Both the position numbers and the translations under genes were made by a program. From IMG/VR virus record IMGVR_UViG_3300027734_000181, positions 1-35,003 of that record: a DNA stretch of 35,003 bases; one strand, given 5' to 3'. Source of the stretch: a virus. Below are positions 1-8,163 of the stretch, piece after piece (within the stretch, counting starts at the first letter, position 1; every line of letters begins with the position of its first letter). The notes beneath the pieces were generated by a model. The model saw only the letters and a program-made list of their open reading frames with translations. It ran no database searches and had not been told where the DNA came from.

Positions 1-154
1 CTGCACCTAAACACATATCGTTATGACGAACCCCACCCCCCTATCCCCCACCGCGCAAAAGCGCCCCCCGAAAAAAAATTCGAATGATTTGGTGGTGAAC
101 AACCCTTTTGTCGAATTCGTCAAGCTCTACAAGAACAACCCTGTCCTGTTTGTC
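1..154. repeat. Left copy of imperfect terminal repeat
   Basis: Bases 29-154 are identical to 34878-35003, and bases 3-20 are identical to 34846-34863. The 8 bases between these blocks (21-28) correspond to 14 bases at 34864-34877, so the copies differ by a 6-base indel plus substitutions right at the terminase start codon. This indicates a circular or terminally redundant molecule. The mismatched part suggests that the two ends come from slightly different strain variants, or that the repeat is genuinely imperfect. Confidence 0.9.
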
Positions 155-1498
155 AAGGAGGTGCTTAACACCGAGCCTGATGCGTGGCAAGTGGAGTTCC
201 TAAACCACATCGCCGCTGGTAATCGCCGCATAAGCGTACGTTCAGGTCACGGCGTGGGTAAGTCCACGGCCAGTGCCTGGGCGATGATTTGGTACTTGTT
301 CCTGCGCTTCCCTGTCAAGGTGGTGGTGACTGCGCCGACATCCAGCCAGTTGTACGATGCATTATTTGCGGAGGTTAAGCGTTGGGTTAAGGTTTTGCCA
401 CCCATGCTGCATGACCAGTTGGAGGTGAAGCAGGATCGCATCGAGGTGAAAGACGCCAACGAAGAGGCGTTCATCTCTGCCAGGACAAGCCGCGCCGAGC
501 AGCCCGAGGCGCTACAAGGCGTCCACAGCGACAACGTGATGCTGGTGGCTGACGAGGCGTCAGGCGTGCCCGAAAAGGTGTTTGAGGCGGCATCAGGTTC
601 GATGTCCGGCCACAACGCCGTGACGCTGTTGCTTGGTAACCCTGTGCGTTCCAGCGGTTTCTTTTACGACACCCATAATCGATTGGCGGGTGACTGGGTG
701 ACCATGCGCGTGTCCTGCGCCGACTCTCCCCGAGTATCTGAGGCGTATATCGAAGAGATGAAAGCAAGGTACGGCGAGGAGTCCAATGCCTACCGCATCC
801 GCGTCTTGGGTGAATTCCCGAGAAGCGATGAAGATACTGTCATCCCAATGGAGTTGCTGGATTTGGCAATGAATCGGGATGTTGAGGCAAGTCCTTATGC
901 GCCATTGGTGTGGGGATTGGACGTTGCGCGGTTTGGCTCGGATCGGTCTGCGCTGTGCAAGAGGCGCGGTAACGCGGTAATTGAGCCGATAAAGACTTGG
1001 AAGAATCTGGACTTGATGCAGTTGACTGGTGCGGTGGTGGCTGAGTTTGAGGCTTTGGCGCCAAGCGACAGGCCAGAGGAGATACTGGTGGACTCCATTG
1101 GCTTGGGTGCTGGCGTGGTGGATCGGTTGAAAGAGCTGAATCTTCCAGCACGCGGCATCAATGTCTCGGAGTCCCCAGCCATGGGCGGTACTTACAGGAA
1201 TTTGAAGGCTGAGCTTTGGTACAAGGCCAAGGCGTGGCTGGAGCAGAGGGATTGCCGTTTGCCCAAAGATGAACTGTTGGTGGCTGAGTTGGCGACTGTC
1301 AGGTATATGTTTACTTCCAACGGCAAGATTCAGATTGAGAGCAAGGACGACATCAAGAAGCGTGGATTGGCGTCACCTGACAAGGCTGATGCGTTTTGCT
1401 TGACGTTTGCATCTGATGCGGTGATTGGCATGATGGGGTCAAAGGCCAGCACGAAGTGGAGTCAGCCGTTGAAAAGAAACCTCTCAAGGGTTGCATAA
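23..1498 (+). CDS. terL: Terminase large subunit (packaging ATPase and nuclease)
   Basis: This is the DNA-packaging motor that docks on the portal, pumps DNA with ATP and cuts concatemers. The 491-residue length is normal for the family. The N-terminal ATPase has Walker A GHGVGKST (residues 75-82), Walker B VMLVADEAS (172-180, D177 and E178) and a coupling motif TLLLGNP (about 201-207). The C-terminal RNase H-like nuclease shows acidic residues in WGLDVARFGSD (D300), LVDSIGLG (D357) and SPDKADAF (D453/D456). The start at 23 lies in the terminal repeat. In the right-hand copy the equivalent ATG is at 34872 and residue 2 changes from Thr to Ser. The small terminase gene lies upstream across the circle junction. 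Confidence 0.96.
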   Translation: MTNPTPLSPTAQKRPPKKNSNDLVVNNPFVEFVKLYKNNPVLFVKEVLNTEPDAWQVEFLNHIAAGNRRISVRSGHGVGKSTASAWAMIWYLFLRFPVKVVVTAPTSSQLYDALFAEVKRWVKVLPPMLHDQLEVKQDRIEVKDANEEAFISARTSRAEQPEALQGVHSDNVMLVADEASGVPEKVFEAASGSMSGHNAVTLLLGNPVRSSGFFYDTHNRLAGDWVTMRVSCADSPRVSEAYIEEMKARYGEESNAYRIRVLGEFPRSDEDTVIPMELLDLAMNRDVEASPYAPLVWGLDVARFGSDRSALCKRRGNAVIEPIKTWKNLDLMQLTGAVVAEFEALAPSDRPEEILVDSIGLGAGVVDRLKELNLPARGINVSESPAMGGTYRNLKAELWYKAKAWLEQRDCRLPKDELLVAELATVRYMFTSNGKIQIESKDDIKKRGLASPDKADAFCLTFASDAVIGMMGSKASTKWSQPLKRNLSRVA

Positions 1499-1527
1499 TT
1501 CGATAATTCTTTAAAGGAGTAATTGCG

Positions 1528-1695
1528 ATGATGAAGAAAACCAAAACCGAGAAAAAGATTTCTAAGGTTTACAACGAGTTCAAAGCTGGCAAGCTGCACT
1601 CAGGCAAAGGTGGTCCAGTAGTAAAAAGCAAGGCGCAAGGCTTGGCTATTGCTTTGAGTTCTGCTGGTGTGAAACCTAAGAAAGCGATGAAATAA
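1528..1695 (+). CDS. Small basic DUF6496-like phage protein
   Basis: A 55-residue Lys-rich protein (MMKKTKTEKKISKV...) containing the pattern KV-x3-FKAGKLHSGKGGPVV followed by a QGLAIALSSAG segment. I recall this pattern from small phage proteins grouped as DUF6496; that family name is from memory. A good ribosome site, AAAGGAG, lies at 1513-1519, 8 bases before the ATG. A second in-frame ATG follows at 1531. The stop codon overlaps the next start as TAATG, suggesting translational coupling. The function is unknown; the high positive charge is compatible with nucleic-acid binding. Confidence 0.8.
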   Translation: MMKKTKTEKKISKVYNEFKAGKLHSGKGGPVVKSKAQGLAIALSSAGVKPKKAMK

Positions 1696-2213
1696 TGGCT
1701 ACTATGCAACGCACCATGGCGCAGGCCATGGATCAAAAGCCTGGCTATCAGGATGGCGGCGCAAGCTGCCCTGCACCTACTCAGGACATCACGCTCAATC
1801 TGAAGAATCGCGCCAAGGCGATTACTTCAGCAGCCTATGGCCCTGAGAATCCCGCATTGCCCAATACTCAATTTTGGTCAAAGAAAGCTGACCAGTGGGA
1901 TGTGACAGTGGATGATGCCAAGCAAAGCCGTTGCGGTAACTGTGCAGCGTTCAATGTATCTGACAAGTTGAAGCAGTGCATTGCTGACGGCATTGGCAAT
2001 GATGCTGATCCATGGGGAACGATCAAGCTGGCCGACTTGGGTTACTGCGAGATATTCGACTTCAAGTGCGCCGCAAGCAGGACTTGCGATGCATGGGTGG
2101 TTGGTGGTCCTAACACTGGTGACGGCGAGAATGGAGGAATGGATGAGGAAACGTCAGATCATGAGCCTGAGTCCTTACTCACAATCAAGATTGGGGGACA
2201 CAATGGCGACTAA
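1695..2213 (+). CDS. Cysteine-rich protein, possible metal or Fe-S binder
   Basis: A 172-residue protein of unknown function. The central part carries six cysteines in an ordered pattern: RCGNCAAF (CxxC), a lone Cys in KQC, one in GYC, then FKCAASRTCDAW. This resembles a small metal- or Fe-S-binding fold such as high-potential iron-sulfur proteins, but the resemblance is by cysteine pattern only. The N-terminus is low complexity (MATMQRTMAQAMDQ) and the C-terminal tail is acidic. The gene is coupled to its upstream neighbour (TAATG) and overlaps the next gene by 11 bases, so it belongs to the late head operon. Confidence 0.75.
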   Translation: MATMQRTMAQAMDQKPGYQDGGASCPAPTQDITLNLKNRAKAITSAAYGPENPALPNTQFWSKKADQWDVTVDDAKQSRCGNCAAFNVSDKLKQCIADGIGNDADPWGTIKLADLGYCEIFDFKCAASRTCDAWVVGGPNTGDGENGGMDEETSDHEPESLLTIKIGGHNGD

Positions 2214-2367
2214 ACCAGGGCTTTATGCCAACATTAATGCAAAACAGGCTCGGATAGCCAAAGGCAGCGGCGAGAAGATGAACAAGGTTGGCTCCAAGGC
2301 CGCGCCGTCTGCTGCTGACTTCAAGTTGGCTGCAAAGACTGCCAAGAAGCCAAAGCCAAAGAAGTGA
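2203..2367 (+). CDS. Small basic phage protein of unknown function
   Basis: A 54-residue protein beginning MATKPGLYANINAKQ and ending in a Lys/Ala/Pro tail (AAKTAKKPKPKK). I chose the ATG at 2203 because GGGGGA stands just upstream and the sequence from there matches a type I recall next to head genes in many phages. The longer reading frame upstream of this ATG only shadows the Cys-rich gene. The gene overlaps its predecessor by 11 bases and its stop overlaps the next gene's GTG. No enzymatic motif is visible; the charge suggests nucleic-acid or virion association. Confidence 0.8.
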   Translation: MATKPGLYANINAKQARIAKGSGEKMNKVGSKAAPSAADFKLAAKTAKKPKPKK

Positions 2368-3062
2368 TCTCACCGATTTGCATCAGCACAGTACACGGCA
2401 AAGGTTTGCGGGTGATGCTCACAAGCATTGCCGAGTATTGTCCCGAAGTGCCTGTCTATTTGCGCGGTCCAGAGTCCATTATTGGCGGCTATGACGCTGA
2501 TCTAAAAGTCTTTGGTGTTTCTGATACGTTTGGTGAGTCCTACAACGATGTCATGGATCGCGCCTTTGCTGATGGATTTGACTCTGTTGTCTGCGCCAAT
2601 GACGACATTGTGCTGACCCCCACCAGCTACAAGTATTTGATGGAGGATGTGGCGCAGCTCAAAGAGGAAACTGGCGAGCCAGTGGGTTGGGTGGCTGCAC
2701 GATGCGATGCCGCAAGGCCAGTGCAGAACATTCGCAGTAATCCCTTTGATCAGAAGCTGCACTACTTCAAATACCCATATGAGGACGCCATTGTGCCGAT
2801 GGAGGTACTTAGTCCCATCTTTGGTTGGATTGGCCGCGATGCGTGGGAGGTGCAGAAGTTCCCACCGCTGAATTGGTACTCAGATGATGTGCATTGCGAA
2901 GACTTGCGTGCGGCGGGTTTCCACCATTATTTGTCGCGGTCCTATGTCCACCACATTGGCAGCCAGACTGTTGGCTTAGATGGCAACAAACTGACTCAGC
3001 AGGCAGTGCCTTGGATACGCAAGAACAGGCCAAAATATGCATCTGATTGGTTTGATTCTTAA
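2364..3062 (+). CDS. GT-A-fold glycosyltransferase-like protein
   Basis: A 232-residue protein with the outline of a GT-A (GT2-like) sugar transferase. The N-terminal strand is PICISTVHGKG, a DxD-like acidic motif lies in VCANDDIVLT (residues 77-86), and there is a C-terminal DDVHCEDLRAAGF segment (about 174-186) followed by HHIGSQT (196-202), a usual position for a metal-binding His. The gene starts with GTG, overlapping the upstream stop codon. It sits in the head gene operon, so the target could be a virion protein or a host surface sugar. The specific reaction cannot be read from the sequence. Confidence 0.75.
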   Translation: MISPICISTVHGKGLRVMLTSIAEYCPEVPVYLRGPESIIGGYDADLKVFGVSDTFGESYNDVMDRAFADGFDSVVCANDDIVLTPTSYKYLMEDVAQLKEETGEPVGWVAARCDAARPVQNIRSNPFDQKLHYFKYPYEDAIVPMEVLSPIFGWIGRDAWEVQKFPPLNWYSDDVHCEDLRAAGFHHYLSRSYVHHIGSQTVGLDGNKLTQQAVPWIRKNRPKYASDWFDS

Positions 3063-3073
3063 GGAATTTAGAT

Positions 3074-3370
3074 ATGAAAACACCCGCATGGCAGCGTAAA
3101 GAGGGAAAGAGTCCAAGTGGCGGCCTAAATGCAAAGGGACGCGCCAGCGCCAAGGCCGAGGGCATGAATTTGAAAGCGCCTGTCAAGAGTGGAGACAATC
3201 CGCGCAGGGCATCATTCCTTGCGAGAATGGGCAATATGGCAGGCCCAGAGATGAAAGACGGCGAGCCAACGCGCTTGCTGCTGAGTTTGAAAGCGTGGGG
3301 CGCGTCCAGCAAAGAGGATGCAAGATCCAAGGCCAAAGCAATATCTGCAAGGAATAAGGCAAAAAAATGA
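3074..3370 (+). CDS. Small basic DUF6321-like phage protein
   Basis: A 98-residue Lys/Arg-rich protein with the N-terminal pattern PAWQRKEGKSPSGGLNAKGRAS, then DNPRRASFLARMG and a C-terminal RLLLSLKAWGASSK segment. I recall this pattern from phage small proteins grouped as DUF6321; the family name is from memory and the function is unknown. AAGGAA lies about 9 bases before the ATG. The stop overlaps the portal start (ATGA), so the gene is probably translated together with the portal. Its basic charge and position suggest a minor head or DNA-associated component. Confidence 0.8.
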   Translation: MKTPAWQRKEGKSPSGGLNAKGRASAKAEGMNLKAPVKSGDNPRRASFLARMGNMAGPEMKDGEPTRLLLSLKAWGASSKEDARSKAKAISARNKAKK

Positions 3371-5568
3371 GCGAATTACCTATCACTACCGACATTGGCG
3401 CAATTGAGCCAATGGATGAAACCGAGTTGCAGGGCATTGTCTCTGGCGAACTGGAGGACGCTGTTAGCTACATCGACTCTGATGTGTCACCCATCCGCGC
3501 CAAGGGTACTGAGTATTACCGAGGCGACCCCTTTGGCAACGAGGAAGATGGCCGCAGTCAGGTGGTGGCGATGGAGGTGCGCGACACTGTCAGCGCCATG
3601 TTGCCCAGCCTGATGAAAGTCTTCTTCAGCTCTGAGAATGTGGTGGAGTATGTACCGCGTGGACCCGAGGATGTGGCTGGCGCACAGCAGGCGACAGATT
3701 ACGCCAACTATGTATTCAGCGCCGACAACAATGGTTTCATGACCACCTATGCCTTGTTCAAGGACTCGCTGGTGCGTAAGTGCGGCATTGCCAAGTATTG
3801 GTGGGAAGAGAACGAAGAGGTCAAGATCGAAGAATATTCTGGCCTTGATGACCAGACTGTGCAAATCCTGATGCAAGAGGATGCCGAGGTCAAGATCGTG
3901 GTCAGCTATCCCGATCCATCGATTCCTATGGATGCGATGTATCAACAAGTTGATCCATCCACTGGCCTGCCCATGCAGATGCCGCAGCCAATGTTGCATG
4001 ACGTTCAGATCAAGCGCAACACCAAAGATGGCCGTATCCGCATCATGGCCGTACCTCCCGAAGAGTTGGTGCTGGATCGCAGGGCGAGATCGTTTGATGA
4101 TGCCGGCATCATTGCCCACCGCCAAATGGCGACAGTCTCTGACCTGATCGGTATGGGCTATGACCAGGATGAAATTGAAGAAAACATCAGCAGCACCGAC
4201 TTAGACAGCAATGACGAGTATTTGGCGCGTCAGCCTTTGAGTACCACCATGGGCGCAGGCGACAGTCTGAATCCCATGCAGCGCAGGGTTTTGTATATCG
4301 AAGCGTATATGCGCGTTGACTTTGATGGTGATGGCATCCCAGAATTGCGGAAAATTTGCTGCATGGGTTCTGGATACACCATGGTGCGTAACTTACCCGC
4401 CAGCTACATCCCATTTGTGGACTTCCCTTGCGACCCCGAGCCACATACTTCACCTTTGGAAGCGATGTCGATTTTTGACATCACGCATGACATCCAAGAG
4501 ATCAAGTCAGAGATCATGCGTAATACGCTTGATTCGCTGGCGCAGTCCATCCACCCACGCACTGCTGTGGTTGAGGGTCAGGTCAATATCGATGACGTTT
4601 TAAATAACGAGACTGGCGCAATTATCCGCATGAGAGCGCCAGGCATGGTGCAGCCATTCAGCTCGCCATTTGTTGGACAGGCCGCATTCCCTATGCTTGA
4701 CTATATGGATCAGATGCGCGAAGACCGAACCGGCATGAGCAAGGCGGCGATGGGCTTAGACCCTGATGCGTTGCAGTCCACCACCAAGGCGGCGGTGGCC
4801 GCCACAGTCAGCGCCAGCAATTCAAGGCTTGAGCTGCAAGCTCGCATCATGGCCGAGGGTATGAAGAAGCTCTTCAAGGGCATTCTGTACCTGATGACCA
4901 CACACCAAGACAAGCCACGCATGGTGCGTTTGCGTAATGAGTGGGTGCAGATCGATCCTCGCGCATGGGACGCTAACATGGATGTCAATGTCAACATTGG
5001 CCTTGGTAATGGCGATATGGGTGAGCGTATGCAAGGTTTGACCATGATCGCTGGTAAGCAAGAGCAGATCATGCAACAGTTTGGTTTGTCCAATCCTGTG
5101 GTGACACCCGCCATGTACATCCGCACCATCCAAAAGATTGTGGAATTGTCAGGATTTAAGGACGCATCAAGCTACTTTCAAGCTCTGCCTGCTGACTTTC
5201 AGATGCCTCAGTCACAGCCTAAACCGACACCCGAAGAAGTGCTGGCACAGGTGCAGGCTCAGTCGATCCAAGCTGACATTCAGAAAAAGGCTGCCGAGCT
5301 GGAATTGAAGCGCGAGCAGATGGTTAGAGATGATGATTATCGAAGAGATCAATTGGCGCAGGACTTAATGCTCAAGAAGTATGAACTTGAGTTAAAGTAC
5401 GGCACACAAATTAGCACTGCTGAGATTGATGCTCGGCAGGCAATGGACAGAGAGGCGATGCAACAGCAGACGGCTCTTGTGCAAAGTGCGGTGCAAGCCG
5501 CCAACCAAGTACAAGCGCCGCCAGTTGAGCAAGTGCCACCCATCAACCTTAGTGGAATGGTTCAATGA
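3367..5568 (+). CDS. Portal protein
   Basis: This is a 733-residue portal, the dodecameric ring through which DNA is packaged and ejected. The long format is typical of SU10/phiEco32- and P22-like podoviruses. Supporting segments are an N-terminal helical part with YYRGDPFGNEEDGRS, a central clip/stem region with MAVPPEELVLDRRARSFDD, a short Asp-rich DFDGDGIPELRK stretch, and a long Gln/Lys/Glu coiled coil (roughly residues 620-710) that could form the barrel or crown. The gene lies between the terminase and scaffold genes, as expected. The start overlaps the upstream stop (ATGA), and the last four bases overlap the next start. Confidence 0.92.
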   Translation: MSELPITTDIGAIEPMDETELQGIVSGELEDAVSYIDSDVSPIRAKGTEYYRGDPFGNEEDGRSQVVAMEVRDTVSAMLPSLMKVFFSSENVVEYVPRGPEDVAGAQQATDYANYVFSADNNGFMTTYALFKDSLVRKCGIAKYWWEENEEVKIEEYSGLDDQTVQILMQEDAEVKIVVSYPDPSIPMDAMYQQVDPSTGLPMQMPQPMLHDVQIKRNTKDGRIRIMAVPPEELVLDRRARSFDDAGIIAHRQMATVSDLIGMGYDQDEIEENISSTDLDSNDEYLARQPLSTTMGAGDSLNPMQRRVLYIEAYMRVDFDGDGIPELRKICCMGSGYTMVRNLPASYIPFVDFPCDPEPHTSPLEAMSIFDITHDIQEIKSEIMRNTLDSLAQSIHPRTAVVEGQVNIDDVLNNETGAIIRMRAPGMVQPFSSPFVGQAAFPMLDYMDQMREDRTGMSKAAMGLDPDALQSTTKAAVAATVSASNSRLELQARIMAEGMKKLFKGILYLMTTHQDKPRMVRLRNEWVQIDPRAWDANMDVNVNIGLGNGDMGERMQGLTMIAGKQEQIMQQFGLSNPVVTPAMYIRTIQKIVELSGFKDASSYFQALPADFQMPQSQPKPTPEEVLAQVQAQSIQADIQKKAAELELKREQMVRDDDYRRDQLAQDLMLKKYELELKYGTQISTAEIDARQAMDREAMQQQTALVQSAVQAANQVQAPPVEQVPPINLSGMVQ

Positions 5569-5825
5569 ACGAAGACGCAGTACGAAAAGGTCAAAAGGCT
5601 CACCAGTTAGCCAATGACGAGGTCTTCTCGGCGGTATTGGAAAAGATGAAAAATGACCAGTATTGGATTTTTGAGTCTACTAAACCCGAAGAAACCGCCA
5701 AGCGCGAGATCGCCTGGTCAATGCTGAAAGCTATTGAAAACTTCCGCATTGAGATCACCAAGATGGTGGACAACGGCAAGGTGGCACAGCGTGCCATTGA
5801 GCGAGCGCAAAAGAATCTTGTTTAA
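5565..5825 (+). CDS. Small helical protein next to portal
   Basis: An 86-residue, mostly helical, charged protein (MNEDAVRKGQKAHQLANDE...). It contains an FxSTKPEETAKREIAWSMLKAIENFR segment (split here as FESTKPEETAKREIAW then SMLKAIENFR) and ends in RAIERAQKNLV. The start overlaps the portal stop (ATGA). Short proteins of this kind are regularly found between portal and scaffold genes in this phage type, and I take it as a minor head-assembly component. No catalytic motif is visible. Confidence 0.75.
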   Translation: MNEDAVRKGQKAHQLANDEVFSAVLEKMKNDQYWIFESTKPEETAKREIAWSMLKAIENFRIEITKMVDNGKVAQRAIERAQKNLV

Positions 5826-5840
5826 ATAGGAAAATAGACC

Positions 5841-6833
5841 ATGCAGACAGTAGCACCAACGCCAGCCGGCAGTGCAGTACAAGGTCCAATGAATGTGGCT
5901 GAAGCAGCCAATGCACTTGCAGGATTACTGCCCGATGAGGGACAACAGGAAGACGGCGAGGCGCAGTTGCCCGAAGAGGGCGCGGCGGTAGAAGAAGAGT
6001 TGTCAGCAGATGCAGACGCGGCTGATGATGAAACCGATGCCGAACAATCCGAGTTAGATGAAGACACCGAGGAGCAAGAACAGCCACAAGTCTTCTCCGT
6101 CAAAGTTGACGGAAAAGAAGTCGAAGTGACGCTGGACGAGCTTCAAAAGGGATATTCAAGGACTCAGGATTACACACGCAAAACGCAGCAAATCGCCGAG
6201 GTGCGAAAGCAAACCGAAGCTGAGTTGAGTGCAGTGCGTGCCGAGCGTGAGCAATACGCTCAGTTATTGAGTGCGTTGGAAGCACAGGTTCAACAAGTGG
6301 CGCAGCCAAACATTGACTGGGATCGTCTTTATCAGGAAGACCCTATTGAATGGGTACGGCAGCGCGAGGTGATGCGCGAAAACCAAGAGAAGTCGGCGGC
6401 TATTCAAAGTGAACAGCAACGACTGGCTCAGTTATCGCAGCAGGAGCAAGCACAGTTCATGCAGCAGAGATTGCAGCAGGAACAAGAGGCTTTATTGGCG
6501 GCCATCCCTGATTGGAAAGACGCTAAGAAAGCTCAAGCTGAAAAGGCTTTGCTTGTTGAGTTCGGTCAAAAGATCGGATTCACACCAGACGAGTTGAAGA
6601 GTGTGGTGGATCACAGGGCGGTCCTGATGTTGCGTAAGGCAGCACTCTACGATCAGATGATGTCCAAGCGGGGCAACATCAAGCCAGTGACCAACAACGG
6701 CCCTCGACCTGCCAAGCCTGGTGCAGCAGGGCGAGTCTCAAATACGACTGAAGCAGTTCGCGCACAACAGCGCGTCGCGAAAACTGGCCGTGTCGATGAT
6801 GCGGCTAATGCAATCTTCCAACTTTTGAAATAA
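5841..6833 (+). CDS. Capsid scaffolding protein
   Basis: A 330-residue protein placed directly before the major capsid gene. It has three zones: a very acidic N-terminal part (about residues 30-90, rich in E and D), a long Gln/Glu coiled coil (about 115-225), and a basic C-terminal part (from about 270; KPVTNNGPRPAKPG, then Arg-rich). Acidic, coiled-coil and basic zones in this order are the usual layout of scaffolding proteins, where the basic end binds the capsid shell during assembly. The sequence KVDGKEVEVTLDELQKGYS (about 92-110) is typical of phage scaffolds. AGGAAAAT before the ATG serves as a weak ribosome site. Confidence 0.88.
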   Translation: MQTVAPTPAGSAVQGPMNVAEAANALAGLLPDEGQQEDGEAQLPEEGAAVEEELSADADAADDETDAEQSELDEDTEEQEQPQVFSVKVDGKEVEVTLDELQKGYSRTQDYTRKTQQIAEVRKQTEAELSAVRAEREQYAQLLSALEAQVQQVAQPNIDWDRLYQEDPIEWVRQREVMRENQEKSAAIQSEQQRLAQLSQQEQAQFMQQRLQQEQEALLAAIPDWKDAKKAQAEKALLVEFGQKIGFTPDELKSVVDHRAVLMLRKAALYDQMMSKRGNIKPVTNNGPRPAKPGAAGRVSNTTEAVRAQQRVAKTGRVDDAANAIFQLLK

Positions 6834-6842
6834 GGAAAAATC

Positions 6843-7805
6843 ATGGCTATCGTAACGAACACGTTCACGACCTACTCTGCAAAGGGTATTCGTGAAGACT
6901 TGAGCAATGTCATCACAAACATCGCTCCCGAAGAAACCCCCTATATGTCCAACATTGGCCGCGAAAGCGTCACCAATACTCTGTTTGAATGGCAGACAGA
7001 TACATTGGACTCTGCTGCTGCTAACGCACAGCTTGAGGGTGATGACGTAACCTTTAACTCAGTCACAGCTACTGTTCGCTTGACCAACTATGCTCAGATT
7101 TCACGCAAGACCATTGTCTTGTCAAACACTGAAGAAGTTGTCAACAAAGCAGGCCGCCGTTCTGAGTTGGCCTATCAGATCGCCAAGCGCGGTTCTGAAT
7201 TGAAGCGTGATCAAGAGTTTGTGATGTTGAACGGCGGTATTGCTGTTGCCGGTAACACCACCACAGCTCGCGTGACTGCTTCTTTGGGTGCTTTCATCAA
7301 GACCAACGTGGACTATGACACCACCAACGGCGCAAATCCTAGCTACACCACCTTGCCTAGCTCAGCTCGCACTGACGGCACAGTTCGTACCTTTACTGAA
7401 ACCATTCTCAAGAATGTGATTCAGAAGACATGGACACAAGGCGGTATGCCAAAGATTTTGATGGTTGGTCCTGTCAACAAGCAGCGCGTGTCAGGTTTCT
7501 CTGGCATTGCATCAGCTCGCTACAACATCAATGGCGGTGATCGTCCTGCAACCATCATTGGTGCAGCCGACATCTATGTCAGCGATTTTGGTCAAGTTCA
7601 AGTTGTCCCCAACCGCTTCCAGCGTGAACGTGACGCTTGGGTGCTTGATCCTGAGTACGCAAAGATGGTTACCCTGCGTCCTTACCAACAAGTCGAGTTG
7701 GCAAAGACTGGTGACGCCGAGAAGCGTATGCTTTTGGTCGAATGGGGCCACAAGGTATTGGCAGAAAATGCACATGGTCTGGCAGCAGACTTGGTAACTT
7801 CTTAA
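6843..7805 (+). CDS. Major capsid protein (SU10-type, HK97 fold)
   Basis: A 320-residue major head protein of the type grouped as DUF5309/SU10 major capsid protein. Typical segments are an N-terminal EDLSNVITNIAPEETPYMS, FEWQTDTL, NYAQISRKTIVLSNT, LKRDQEFVMLNG and a C-terminal LLVEWGHKVLAENAHG. It follows the scaffold gene, has a ribosome site TAAGGAAAAA just upstream, and is followed by a strong terminator at 7821-7846, as expected for the most abundant virion protein. Codon use looks smoother than in its neighbours, consistent with high expression. Confidence 0.94.
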   Translation: MAIVTNTFTTYSAKGIREDLSNVITNIAPEETPYMSNIGRESVTNTLFEWQTDTLDSAAANAQLEGDDVTFNSVTATVRLTNYAQISRKTIVLSNTEEVVNKAGRRSELAYQIAKRGSELKRDQEFVMLNGGIAVAGNTTTARVTASLGAFIKTNVDYDTTNGANPSYTTLPSSARTDGTVRTFTETILKNVIQKTWTQGGMPKILMVGPVNKQRVSGFSGIASARYNINGGDRPATIIGAADIYVSDFGQVQVVPNRFQRERDAWVLDPEYAKMVTLRPYQQVELAKTGDAEKRMLLVEWGHKVLAENAHGLAADLVTS

Positions 7806-7820
7806 ACGAAGCAAAGGAAG

Positions 7821-7846
7821 AGGGGGGAGCAATCCCCCCTTTTTTT
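7821..7846 (+). terminator. Strong intrinsic terminator after capsid gene
   Basis: An 8-base-pair stem, AGGGGGGA / TCCCCCCT (7821-7828 with 7833-7840), closes a GCAA tetraloop of the GNRA class (7829-7832). It is followed by a T run to 7846. It lies 16 bases after the capsid stop codon and should cut most transcripts there, setting a high capsid-to-neck mRNA ratio. Confidence 0.92.
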
Positions 7847-7848
7847 AC

Positions 7849-8163
7849 ATGGAAAAAAGAATATTCAGCGAAGACAAAGACCAAGGCATCACACGCTACT
7901 GGCACTACAACCCTGAGACTGATGAGGCAACGATTCAGACGCAACAGGATGTGACTGACATCATTGAAGAGAACAAGCAAGAGTTCAATATGGTGGACGA
8001 GCGTGCTGGCTGGAAAGGTGAGTTTCACCGCGTTGCAAGCATTCCTATGTCTATTTATTCACAGCTCAAAGCAGATGGCAAGCTCAAAGATCAGGAATAT
8101 ATGAAGCGTTGGCTTAATGATCCAGAGAACAGATTTTTTCGTGTACGACCAGGACAAGTATGA
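7849..8163 (+). CDS. Small conserved-type protein behind capsid gene
   Basis: A 104-residue protein (MEKRIFSEDKDQGITRYWHY...). Its pattern, a short aromatic YWHYNPETDE segment, DERAGWKGEFHRVASIP and a C-terminal RFFRVRPGQV, I recall from unannotated proteins behind capsid genes in podovirus-like phages. It may be a minor head or neck protein. The start codon follows the capsid terminator's T run by two bases, and I see no usual ribosome site, so translation should depend on read-through transcripts and be weak. The stop overlaps the next start. Confidence 0.78.
   Translation: MEKRIFSEDKDQGITRYWHYNPETDEATIQTQQDVTDIIEENKQEFNMVDERAGWKGEFHRVASIPMSIYSQLKADGKLKDQEYMKRWLNDPENRFFRVRPGQV

Noticed and set aside
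2809-3336. 175-codon minus-strand open frame
   Set aside because: It is antisense to two well-supported overlapping genes and crosses their boundary; composition looks like a shadow frame.
3487-4125. 212-codon open frame on the minus strand
   Set aside because: It lies entirely inside the portal gene, whose protein is clear; no ribosome site or neighbouring minus-strand gene supports it.
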